Source: Desulfurococcales archaeon
GTDB taxonomy: Archaea; Thermoproteota; Thermoprotei_A; Sulfolobales; Desulfurococcaceae
DNA length: 5,266 nucleotides
Assembly: GCA_027028805.1 (NCBI GenBank)
Contig: JALVHX010000073.1
Span: 1-5,266 of the forward strand
Reading direction: 5' to 3'
In this document: positions 1 through 5,006 of the stretch, one piece after another
Layout: each line of letters opens with the position of its first letter
Numbering within the stretch: position 1 is the stretch's first letter
Notes under the pieces: generated by a model
What the model was told of the DNA's origin: nothing
The model's database searches: none
The model's input: only the letters and a program-made list of their open reading frames with translations
Program-made: the position numbers and the translations under genes

Positions 1-1057
1 ATACATAGCTTAGCCCGCTCCGCGTCTCCGACGCGTTGACTATGAATTGTTCATCACCGCCCATGCCTAGGCCATTTATCGTGCCCGTGATCCACAGCCC
101 ATGTGTAGCCGAGTAGTCGAGTCTTTTCCCATCATCGGGCATGCCGGGTGTAGCGAATCTATAGAACGCGACATTGGGGCCGCCCGGGCTGAAGGGGTAG
201 AGGATGGCGTCGGGGCCTACGCCGTTTGTGTGGAAAAGATAGTGTCCTGTGGCATAGAAGTATTTATTACGGGGACAGTACTCGACATCGTTCAGCACTA
301 TCTCGGTGGAGTTGAACCATAGCGTGGCATCCCATTCCACGGTGACGGCGCCGCCGCCCCTTATAACGGAGACGTATGCGCTCGCGTCGGGCCAGAGGTC
401 TCTCCGCACACCCACCAGGGCTATCGTCGTGTTATAGGGTATAACGGCCACGCCCCGTGCCTCGACTAGGTAGGGTGAACGGATCCTGTATCCCCAGTTA
501 ACGACGCCGTTGCTGGATACATTAATTATTAAGGGATCCGAGACGTTGGCCGAGGACACCGTGCCCACAGCTATAAGGTTTCCACGCGTATCGACGTCTA
601 TGTCGCTGAGGGTCTCGTTCCCATAGTCCTTGACGACGACCGCCCAGAGCGGCGTTAGATCAGGTGACAGGGCCATCATGAAGGCATCTCTATTTGATCC
701 ATTGCCCCGTGCAATGTAGCCGACGATATATGTGTTGTTCATGTATACAATAGAGGCTGTGGCGTACTCGTCGCCGCCCATATCATATGTATAGCCGTAG
801 CTGAAAACCCCTGTATCCGCTACATATACAGCGTATATATCCCATCCATTAATCGAGTACTGGGATGGCGAGCTCGTTATCGATACATACGCCCTTACGC
901 CGCCCATGCCGGTGGCATACGCCATAGTATGGTGCTCGTTATCCACCCCACCGTAGGTGAAGAAGAAGCTTTGGCCAGCCGCCACGGCATGGCTTATTGG
1001 GAGCATTGCTAGGACGAGAGCTGTTGTGGAGAATACTAGGATGAATAGACGATGCAT
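1..1057 (-). CDS. Secreted repeat protein, probable beta-propeller surface protein (3' part outside window)
   Basis: The frame is open from the ATG at 1057 to the left edge, giving 352 residues with no stop. Residues 1-27 look like a signal peptide: a short basic start (MHR), a hydrophobic core (about 4-19) and a small-residue region (SHAVAAGQ) suited to cleavage. The mature part repeats every 50-57 residues. Comparable strand segments begin near residues 71, 124, 174, 226, 283 and 336, typically Asp, then alternating hydrophobics, then a turn and Trp/Phe/Tyr (for example DPLIINVSSNGVVNWGY). This resembles blades of a beta-propeller. Eight N-glycosylation sequons are visible (N107, N119, N147, N171, N179, N209, N249, N341), as expected for an archaeal exported protein. 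A GGAG lies 10 bases before the ATG. Substrate or partner is unknown. It could be an S-layer-associated or secreted binding protein; the C-terminus, which would show any membrane anchor, is not visible. No similarity search was possible. Confidence 0.8.
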   Translation of the reverse strand, partial: MHRLFILVFSTTALVLAMLPISHAVAAGQSFFFTYGGVDNEHHTMAYATGMGGVRAYVSITSSPSQYSINGWDIYAVYVADTGVFSYGYTYDMGGDEYATASIVYMNNTYIVGYIARGNGSNRDAFMMALSPDLTPLWAVVVKDYGNETLSDIDVDTRGNLIAVGTVSSANVSDPLIINVSSNGVVNWGYRIRSPYLVEARGVAVIPYNTTIALVGVRRDLWPDASAYVSVIRGGGAVTVEWDATLWFNSTEIVLNDVEYCPRNKYFYATGHYLFHTNGVGPDAILYPFSPGGPNVAFYRFATPGMPDDGKRLDYSATHGLWITGTINGLGMGGDEQFIVNASETRSGLSYV

Positions 1058-1090
1058 AACATCCACGCTCCATAATAAGTATAATGTAAT

Positions 1091-1104
1091 TATAATATAA
1101 TAAG
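1091..1104 (-). promoter_or_regulatory. TATA-like box for the secreted repeat protein
   Basis: Read on the minus strand this is CTTATTATATTATA, inside an unusually AT-rich stretch of about 70 bases (1073-1140) next to otherwise GC-rich DNA. It lies roughly 35-45 bases upstream of the ATG at 1057, which would place transcription initiation near 1065-1078 and give a short leader carrying the GGAG. Several overlapping AT-rich octamers are possible, so the exact box is uncertain. Confidence 0.4.
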
Positions 1105-1186
1105 TTATTCTTTACCACGAATAATTCTATATACAATTACATAGCAGTATGAGGAATAAAAGAGTCGTATGTATTTAATGGACATG

Positions 1187-1230
1187 AAATCCCGCATCAC
1201 GGGAAAGAATCCGGGAGCCCGCCGGGATTT
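1187..1230. repeat. 8-bp inverted repeat (AAATCCCG/CGGGATTT) abutting the ribK TATA box, possible operator
   Basis: AAATCCCG at 1187-1194 is matched exactly by its complement CGGGATTT at 1223-1230, and the right arm runs into the TATA box. Between the arms lie further CCCG/CGGG elements: TCCCG-catca-CGGGA (1190-1204) and CGGG-ag-CCCG (1212-1221). The position directly upstream of and touching the TATA box suits a repressor or activator site. Archaeal riboflavin genes are known in several lineages to be controlled by RbkR-type regulators, but I cannot show that this is such a site. Confidence 0.35.
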
Positions 1231-1235
1231 ATATA
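1228..1235 (+). promoter_or_regulatory. TATA box of ribK
   Basis: TTTATATA is a close match to the archaeal TATA box consensus. It lies 55 bases before the GTG start of ribK, which predicts initiation near 1255-1262 and a leader of about 20-28 bases that includes the Shine-Dalgarno sequence. Confidence 0.55.
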
Positions 1236-1267
1236 GCAACATACTGCTTTATTGTGTTGAGACGGCG

Positions 1268-1276
1268 TGAGGGGAG
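1268..1276 (+). promoter_or_regulatory. Shine-Dalgarno sequence fixing the ribK start
   Basis: TGAGGGGAG ends 6 bases before the GTG at 1283. The TGA at 1268-1270 is itself an in-frame stop, so no earlier start is possible in this frame. The ATG at 1278 is in another frame and stops after six codons. Confidence 0.6.
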
Positions 1277-1282
1277 CATGCT

Positions 1283-1672
1283 GTGGGCGAGACGATAAGG
1301 TTTCTCGGCAAGGTTGTCAGCGGCGTAGGCGAGGGAGCTCGCTATGTCGCGCTATACCGGAGGGTTCTCAGCCTCGTGCTCGGGATCGACCCTTATCCAG
1401 GCACCCTCAATATAGATGTTGGGAGAAACGTCTACAGGGCCCTTGTTTTTCTGCGTCCAAGGGTTATCCCCCCGCCCAGCCGAGGCTATAGGCCCGTGCT
1501 CGCATACAGGGCCCGTGTATCCAGAAACGGGGTATATGTTGATGGATACATAGTTGTTCCATGCGTAACTGTTCATGGAGAGAACATACTCGAGTTTATT
1601 GCCGAGACAAGTGTTAGGGAGAAGCTGGGTCTGAGTGACGGGGACGAGGTAGAGGTTCTGGTCTCCGAGTAG
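1283..1672 (+). CDS. ribK: Archaeal CTP-dependent riboflavin kinase
   Basis: Encodes 129 residues, matching the DUF120/RibK family as I recall it from Methanocaldococcus jannaschii MJ0056 (about 130 residues). Known function of the family: transfer of phosphate from CTP to riboflavin to make FMN in the cytoplasm. Visible family motifs are the N-terminal G-K-V-V-S-G-x-G-E-G (residues 9-18), the nucleotide/Mg region DPYPGTLN (36-43, with T41 and N43 as the expected metal-side residues), the strand DGYIVVP (87-93), and the C-terminal segment ILEFIAETSVREKLGLSDGDEVEV (split here only by eye; about 102-126) with the typical L-x-D-G-D-E-V ending. The protein has only the kinase domain, without the N-terminal winged-helix regulator fused to it in some archaea. 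The GTG start is forced by an in-frame stop 15 bases upstream and supported by TGAGGGGAG. It has its own TATA box and stands alone rather than in an operon. Confidence 0.93.
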   Translation: MGETIRFLGKVVSGVGEGARYVALYRRVLSLVLGIDPYPGTLNIDVGRNVYRALVFLRPRVIPPPSRGYRPVLAYRARVSRNGVYVDGYIVVPCVTVHGENILEFIAETSVREKLGLSDGDEVEVLVSE

Positions 1673-1675
1673 TCT

Positions 1676-1698
1676 AGCGGTTCTCCGCGTGAACCGTT
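1676..1698 (+). terminator. Possible 3' hairpin after ribK
   Basis: CGGTTC (1678-1683) pairs with GAACCG (1691-1696) around a 7-base loop, and the stem can be extended by a G-T and an A-T pair. It begins 4 bases after the ribK stop. There is no immediate T-run, although an AT-rich stretch follows at 1715-1724, so it may stabilise the transcript end rather than terminate transcription. Confidence 0.3.
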
Positions 1699-1732
1699 AA
1701 TCGGTCGAGGTGACAAATATATTTCAGGGTAA

Positions 1733-1763
1733 AAGACTTAAATTATGTATATAATGATGTCTT
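1733..1763. promoter_or_regulatory. Probable promoter for the 316-residue gene, TATA-like core inside a palindrome
   Basis: The core ATTAT-gtat-ATAAT (1742-1755) is AT-rich and TATA-like. It is flanked by AAGAC (1733-1737) and GTCTT (1759-1763), inverted copies centred on nearly the same point (1748). A start about 25 bases downstream (near 1775-1780) would leave a leader of about 140 bases before the ATG at 1918, long for a crenarchaeon. The nested symmetry may mark an operator over the TATA box. Confidence 0.35.
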
Positions 1764-1774
1764 AGTTACTAGTT

Positions 1775-1917
1775 ATTCGGCGAGCTAGGAGAGGCTAGTG
1801 TTGAGGCATATATGGCTACGCCGGCCCATAGGCCGCCGAGGAAACAGCCTCGCCGCCTCAGCCCGCACAGGGGCCGATGATCACGCCCTCTTCAAGGAGC
1901 CGTGGGGATGACCCTGT
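1775..1917 (+). other. GC-rich leader with possible RNA structure and a 22-codon open frame
   Basis: This stretch has no recognised gene. TGAGGC (1802-1807) can pair with GCCTCA (1855-1860), enclosing two small hairpins: GGCC-cata-GGCC (1823-1834) and CGAGG-aaacag-CCTCG (1837-1852). ACAGGG (1867-1872) can pair with CCCTGT (1912-1917), whose last base touches the ATG at 1918, enclosing the Shine-Dalgarno sequence. A 22-codon frame (ATG 1812, TGA 1878-1880), rich in Arg and Pro, is preceded by TTGAGG at 1801-1806; it could be a leader peptide or chance. The pairings were found by eye without energy calculation. I do not recognise a known riboswitch or sRNA class. Confidence 0.3.
1904..1911 (+). 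promoter_or_regulatory. Shine-Dalgarno sequence for the 316-residue gene
   Basis: GGGGATGA ends 6 bases before the ATG at 1918. Its final TGA (1909-1911) is in frame with the gene and stops any earlier start, so the ATG at 1918 is the first possible one. The site may be partly covered by the ACAGGG/CCCTGT pairing of the leader. Confidence 0.55.
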
Positions 1918-2868
1918 ATGTCCGCGGCAGGGCTCTGGACTCGCGAGGAGCTCCGCAAGTTCATAGCGATGTCAGAGGAAACATATGAGCGAGCCCAGGC
2001 TCTCTCCAAGGAGTATGGCAAGAAGATCTATGAGGGATTAATGACTGTGCTCTCTTTTAAGGGTGCGAGCGAGGCGGCGGTCAAGTACCTTGACATGCAG
2101 TATGGCACTGGTATGCCCATAGCCGTCCTCGACAAGAACAACTTATGGAACATTAACACGGATTTCCTGGAGCGTATCATAAGGTTTATTGATCCGGGGG
2201 CTGATTACAGCGTTATAATCAGGGAGGCGCAGCCTGATCAGAACAAGTTTGTGGGTAGAATAAGGCTGTATCTACCAGGCGCCTGGGGCGAGATATCGGC
2301 CTTCTATATATTAAATCATCCCACGCCTCGCATGAAGATAATACTCTATATACTTCATCTCGCGATATATGTTAAGACGTTTCTCACCGCCACCATAGCG
2401 GAAGTATATACGGGTAGCGAGGAGTTCCTTAAGCTCATAGACGGTATAGATACGAAGCAGGGCGCAATAGAGTTTATGACAAGGCTGATGCGCCGCCGCT
2501 ACATACCCGAGGACATGTACGCCAAGTCCCTCGAGGCGATAGAGAGGCGGCGCGAGCTCCCCTTCTCTAACCTCAAGGACGTGTTAGAGGATGAGGAGGC
2601 GCGCGTATATATAGCCGAGGCTCTTCTCGAGGGTGTTCAAGGGATCCTTATGAGGATACATAAGATGGTTGAGGAGAGCGGGGGCAAGCCGGTGCCACGT
2701 GAAAAGGTATCGGCCCTGGTCGGCGAGCTCTACTCTATACTCCACGGGCTTGAGCGCATGGAGCGGGATTATAGAAAGGTTCTCGATAAGCTGAACGATA
2801 TACTTAACAGGAGCGGCCGCGAGGTTAACCCAGAGAAGCTTAGGAGGCTGCTCGAGGAGATAACCTAG
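1918..2868 (+). CDS. Hypothetical helical protein, 316 residues, family not recognised
   Basis: I do not recognise this protein. It is a convincing gene: a long frame with a good Shine-Dalgarno sequence, a start fixed by an in-frame stop 9 bases upstream, and codon use like its neighbours (many AGG and ATA codons). The sequence is mostly helix-forming and highly charged, and contains no cysteine. Residues 1-50 look amphipathic-helical. Residues 60-135 hold more strand-like pieces, including VGRIRLYLPGAWGEISAFYI (112-131). Residues 139-161 form the only strongly hydrophobic stretch (MKIILYILHLAIYVKTFL and on), which is either a buried helix or one membrane segment. The region from about 205 to the end is rich in E, K, R and L with heptad-like spacing, notably 263-298 and 305-315, suggesting coiled coil or helical bundle. 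There is no signal peptide and no visible enzyme motif. It is transcribed in the same direction as ribK but has its own leader, so it is probably not in its operon. Confidence 0.85.
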   Translation: MSAAGLWTREELRKFIAMSEETYERAQALSKEYGKKIYEGLMTVLSFKGASEAAVKYLDMQYGTGMPIAVLDKNNLWNINTDFLERIIRFIDPGADYSVIIREAQPDQNKFVGRIRLYLPGAWGEISAFYILNHPTPRMKIILYILHLAIYVKTFLTATIAEVYTGSEEFLKLIDGIDTKQGAIEFMTRLMRRRYIPEDMYAKSLEAIERRRELPFSNLKDVLEDEEARVYIAEALLEGVQGILMRIHKMVEESGGKPVPREKVSALVGELYSILHGLERMERDYRKVLDKLNDILNRSGREVNPEKLRRLLEEIT

Positions 2869-3026
2869 CGTGTTCCATGGGCTCTGGCGGCGCATTCTAC
2901 TCTAACAGGGTCTCGGAAAACATACTAGTATATGATTACGTGGCTTTGATGAAAAACAGGTACTATTTAAACGTTTCAATTCTATGTATAGACAGGTTTA
3001 TTTTCGTCAAACACCGGACGGGATAC

Positions 3027-3034
3027 TATATAAT
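3027..3034 (+). promoter_or_regulatory. TATA box of uppP
   Basis: TATATAAT lies 34 bases upstream of the GTG at 3069. Initiation about 25 bases downstream would fall near 3052-3058, giving a leader of some 10-17 bases. The GGGTGG at 3053-3058 is the only purine-rich ribosome-binding candidate, so translation may be nearly leaderless. Confidence 0.5.
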
Positions 3035-3046
3035 CGGGTAAACCCG
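3035..3046. repeat. Short palindrome CGGGT-aa-ACCCG between uppP TATA box and start
   Basis: A perfect 5-bp inverted repeat with a 2-base centre begins immediately after the TATA box, a position where a bound repressor would block the initiation complex. The arms are short and chance is possible. The complement of its first nine bases (GTTTACCCG) recurs at 3869-3877 in the hairpin after uppP. Confidence 0.3.
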
Positions 3047-3068
3047 TTGTAAGGGTGGGCGATAAGCC

Positions 3069-3857
3069 GTGGACGGTGCCGGATACCATGTGTTGCTCCT
3101 ACTAGCTGTTCTCCAAGGAGTCTTCGAGTGGCTCCCGGTCAGCAGCAGCGGCTTGGAGACAGCGGTAGCTATCATGATGGGATACAGGTTATCGACGGCT
3201 TATAGCCTGGCTTTATCGCTTCACCTAGCCTCGGCTCTGGCGGCCGCTATTATATTTCACGAGAAGATACGTTCGCTCCTACATGGGATATTCTATAGGA
3301 GAGACGAGGAGTCCACAGCCTACGTGGTCGCTGTGGCTGTATCCTTTATTATAGGAGGCCCCATAGTGGTTCTCCTCACACGGGTCTCCGAGAACATTGA
3401 CGCGGCCCTAGGCCTCCTCGCCATAGGCGTTCTCCTCCTAGTCACGGCATCGATCAATTATCTCCGGGGCCGTGTGGAGGGAATGAGTAGCCTCGGGTTT
3501 AAACACTATGTGGCGGCGGGTGTCGCGCAGGGTATAGCGGCCCTCCCCGGCCTATCGAGGAGCGGGCTGGTTCTGGGAACCATGGCGTTTATGCGCGTGG
3601 TGCCGGAGAAGGCCTATGAGGCATCCATGGTTCTAGGTGTGCCGGTCTTGGCGGCGGCGGGGCTCTACGGCCTATACATGTCATGGGGCCTTGTCTCGGC
3701 GCCCGTCTACGCGGCATTGTTCCTGGTGGCGTTTATATTAAACCTATTGATAGGGTATCTTATGCTTCGCTTTATAAGGAGGATAAACGTGGGCGCGTTC
3801 ACGCTCTTCGTGGCGGCCCTGATAATATTCTCCAGCCTGTTATCGCTTATCGGGTAG
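3069..3857 (+). CDS. uppP: UppP/BacA-family polyprenyl-diphosphate phosphatase
   Basis: Encodes 262 residues, within the usual 260-280 of the family, almost wholly hydrophobic with about seven or eight membrane segments (clear ones near 44-62, 84-104, 112-132, 184-203, 207-228 and 236-260). The family removes a phosphate from undecaprenyl diphosphate in bacteria. In archaea, which lack peptidoglycan, the likely substrate is the diphosphate of the polyprenyl/dolichyl carrier used in glycosylation (inference). The first signature is (E/Q)xxxE: Q16 and E20 in QGVFEWLPVSSSG (16-28). The second is PGLSRSG (160-166), with S163 and R164. Two positions differ from the Escherichia coli enzyme: the His after SSTG is Leu29, and the Thr ending PGxSRSxxT is Val168. 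The core motifs keep the family call safe; activity is less certain. The start is GTG, close behind its own TATA box. Its last 18 bases overlap the convergent Cas4-like gene. Confidence 0.88.
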   Translation: MDGAGYHVLLLLAVLQGVFEWLPVSSSGLETAVAIMMGYRLSTAYSLALSLHLASALAAAIIFHEKIRSLLHGIFYRRDEESTAYVVAVAVSFIIGGPIVVLLTRVSENIDAALGLLAIGVLLLVTASINYLRGRVEGMSSLGFKHYVAAGVAQGIAALPGLSRSGLVLGTMAFMRVVPEKAYEASMVLGVPVLAAAGLYGLYMSWGLVSAPVYAALFLVAFILNLLIGYLMLRFIRRINVGAFTLFVAALIIFSSLLSLIG

Positions 3858-4517
3858 GCTCTGAGCCTGTTTACCCGGTGCCTGGGCTTTCTCTGTGTTC
3901 CTATATATGCATATCCTGTTGAAGGGACAGTACTGGCACTCCCAGCTCCATCTGGGATGCGTCTTGTTGTGAACAGTCTCCTCTACAAGCTCCTGTATAA
4001 CAATGTCTCGTTTCTCGAAGGAGTACTCGAGAATCCTGTCCGGGGTTACATAGATCAGTATCCCTAGCTTCGCGTCCACAAGGTTCATGTATACCTGGAG
4101 CTGGTCTATGTGATGCTCCCTCGGCGTGCCTATGGCGCTTCTACCCGTCTTTATCTCCACAACGACGCCCTTGTCAGGCTCATAGGCGTCCATTCGGCCC
4201 TTAACCTTATACGTCTCGCCGTCCACCACGTATTCCTGCTCAACAGGAGCCTCGGTCACGAACCCCTGTTCCCTGAGAAGCTCCTCGAGCCCGCGATGTA
4301 TCAAGGCGCCCTGGATCATGGGTGGCTCGAAGCCCAGTGTCAGCTCGGGGAAATTGATCCTGAATAACCTCTTCTGGCTGCAGCTCACCAGCTCGGTGAC
4401 ATAGATCACGTGGGGATCCCTCATCTCTCCGAGCCGGTCCCTGAACTCGCGGAGCTGTTCCTCATAGATCAGTCTCAGTATATAGCTAGACGCTATGGGG
4501 AAGAACCGTGGCTCCAC
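3840..4517 (-). CDS. Cas4-like RecB-family exonuclease with iron-sulfur cluster motif
   Basis: Encodes 225 residues of the Cas4/DUF83 group of PD-(D/E)xK nucleases. Characterised archaeal members, such as Sulfolobus SSO0001, are 5'-to-3' DNA exonucleases with a [4Fe-4S] cluster. The nuclease core is complete: H74 in GALIHRGLE, D110 in KGRMDAY, E121 and K123 in VVVEIKTGRS, and Q139 with Y143 in HIDQLQVYMN. The four cluster cysteines are C46 in ELVSCSQKR, then C194, C197 and C203 with the C-x2-C-x5-C spacing. About 45 residues precede C46, somewhat long, and a polar tail of about 20 residues follows C203. The GTG start at 4517 has GGAGGGAT 6 bases upstream; the Cas4 frame is closed further upstream by a TGA. 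It follows the Nudix gene by 4 bases, so it is surely cotranscribed. No CRISPR array or other cas gene is visible, so the role may be in DNA repair, defence or adaptation; I leave the symbol blank. Confidence 0.88.
   Translation of the reverse strand: MEPRFFPIASSYILRLIYEEQLREFRDRLGEMRDPHVIYVTELVSCSQKRLFRINFPELTLGFEPPMIQGALIHRGLEELLREQGFVTEAPVEQEYVVDGETYKVKGRMDAYEPDKGVVVEIKTGRSAIGTPREHHIDQLQVYMNLVDAKLGILIYVTPDRILEYSFEKRDIVIQELVEETVHNKTHPRWSWECQYCPFNRICIYRNTEKAQAPGKQAQSLPDKR
3851..3877 (+). terminator. Hairpin at the uppP 3' end, possible terminator
   Basis: CGGGT (3851-3855) pairs with ACCCG (3873-3877), and AGGCT (3856-3860) pairs with AGCCT (3864-3868) over a 3-base loop, leaving GTTT as a one-sided bulge: ten base pairs in all. 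The stem spans the uppP stop codon and also lies in the coding end of the convergent gene, so it could limit read-through between the two. A pyrimidine-rich stretch follows at about 3887-3901. Confidence 0.35.
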
Positions 4518-4520
4518 GGG

Positions 4521-4540
4521 CTTATCCCTCCTTATCCCTC
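4521..4540. repeat. Perfect 10-bp tandem duplication at the Nudix/Cas4-like junction
   Basis: CTTATCCCTC occurs twice in a row on the plus strand (GAGGGATAAG twice on the coding strand). The downstream copy supplies both the TAA stop of the Nudix gene and most of the Shine-Dalgarno sequence of the Cas4-like gene. Removing one copy shifts the frame so that the Nudix frame runs directly into the Cas4-like frame. Confidence 0.85.
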
Positions 4541-5001
4541 ATTATACAGGGCGATGGCGCGCCGACCGCTAGTATCGGGGGCCGGTATTTAAAACGTATG
4601 AGGCTTCTCAACAGCCTCCTAGTGGTTGGGGTCACGTCCCTCCTCTCAGCAGCCTCCTCTGCGCTCATCCACGCCGCCTCGCATGCATCGCTCCCGGCCC
4701 TTGGCTCTCCGCCGGCGTACTCGATCAGGAAATCCAGTATAACATAATGGTATCTGATGCCACGTGTATCCTCGACTATGACCTCGTCCACCCATACAAC
4801 GCCTATGACTCTGCCGTCGAGCCCTGTCTCCTCCCTGAGCTCCCTCCTCACAGCGTCCACGAGGGGTTCTCCGGCCCTTGGCAGGCCGCCGGGTATGCTC
4901 CAGAGCCCCCTGCCGGGCTCCCCGCATCTCTTGACGAGGAGGACCTCGTGGCCCCGTATAACGAGGGCTCCCACACCCACTATGGGGTGGCCGGGATACA
5001 T
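4522..5001 (-). CDS. Nudix hydrolase, ADP-ribose pyrophosphatase-like
   Basis: A Nudix-family cytoplasmic phosphoanhydride hydrolase of 159 residues from the chosen ATG at 5001. The Nudix box is perfect: G39, x5, E45, x7, then R53 E54 L55 x E57 E58 x G60 L61; the glutamates bind the catalytic metal. It is preceded by WSIPGG (34-39) and an N-terminal strand MYPGHPIVGVGALVI typical of archaeal Nudix proteins thought to split ADP-ribose or related nucleoside diphosphate derivatives; the substrate cannot be read from sequence alone. A GTG at 5016 would add five residues and overlap the upstream gene by 10 bases; a TTG at 5010 would overlap by 4. I prefer the ATG because the family sequence begins there, although GGTGGGTG (5014-5021) is 12 bases away. 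It lies between the CYTH gene (5-base gap) and the Cas4-like gene (4-base gap), so all three are one transcript. The last residues come from the tandem repeat. Confidence 0.88.
   Translation of the reverse strand: MYPGHPIVGVGALVIRGHEVLLVKRCGEPGRGLWSIPGGLPRAGEPLVDAVRRELREETGLDGRVIGVVWVDEVIVEDTRGIRYHYVILDFLIEYAGGEPRAGSDACEAAWMSAEEAAERRDVTPTTRRLLRSLIRFKYRPPILAVGAPSPCIMRDKEG
4524..4531 (-). promoter_or_regulatory. Shine-Dalgarno sequence for the Cas4-like gene
   Basis: GGAGGGAT on the minus strand ends 6 bases before the GTG at 4517. The preceding tandem copy gives a second, weaker GAGGGAT 10 bases further upstream. The good spacing decides for the GTG start. Confidence 0.6.
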
Positions 5002-5006
5002 CCTGG

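Noticed and set aside
939..1136. Minus-strand open frame of 65 codons across the start of the secreted protein gene
   Set aside because: It overlaps the signal-peptide region in another frame and extends into the AT-rich promoter; the frame at 1057 has a signal peptide, repeats and over 350 open codons.
1278..1298. ATG at 1278 as an alternative ribK start
   Set aside because: It is out of frame with RibK and meets TAA after six codons; the GTG at 1283 has the family sequence and correct spacing.
1267..1576. Alternative frames inside ribK on both strands
   Set aside because: They have no family features, and the RibK frame matches its family from end to end.
1860..1917. Possible C/D box sRNA in the leader (CGATGATCA on the plus strand, GTGATCA and CTGA on the minus strand)
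   Set aside because: The C-like boxes deviate from RTGATGA and a full C-D'-C'-D set is missing on both strands.
2944..2990. Possible C/D box sRNA beginning with TGATGA at 2947-2952
   Set aside because: No CTGA D box lies at suitable distance on this strand and there is no terminal pairing.
3840..4517. CRISPR-Cas locus suggested by the Cas4-like gene
   Set aside because: No repeat-spacer pattern and no other cas gene is present in the window; Cas4-like nucleases often occur alone in archaea.
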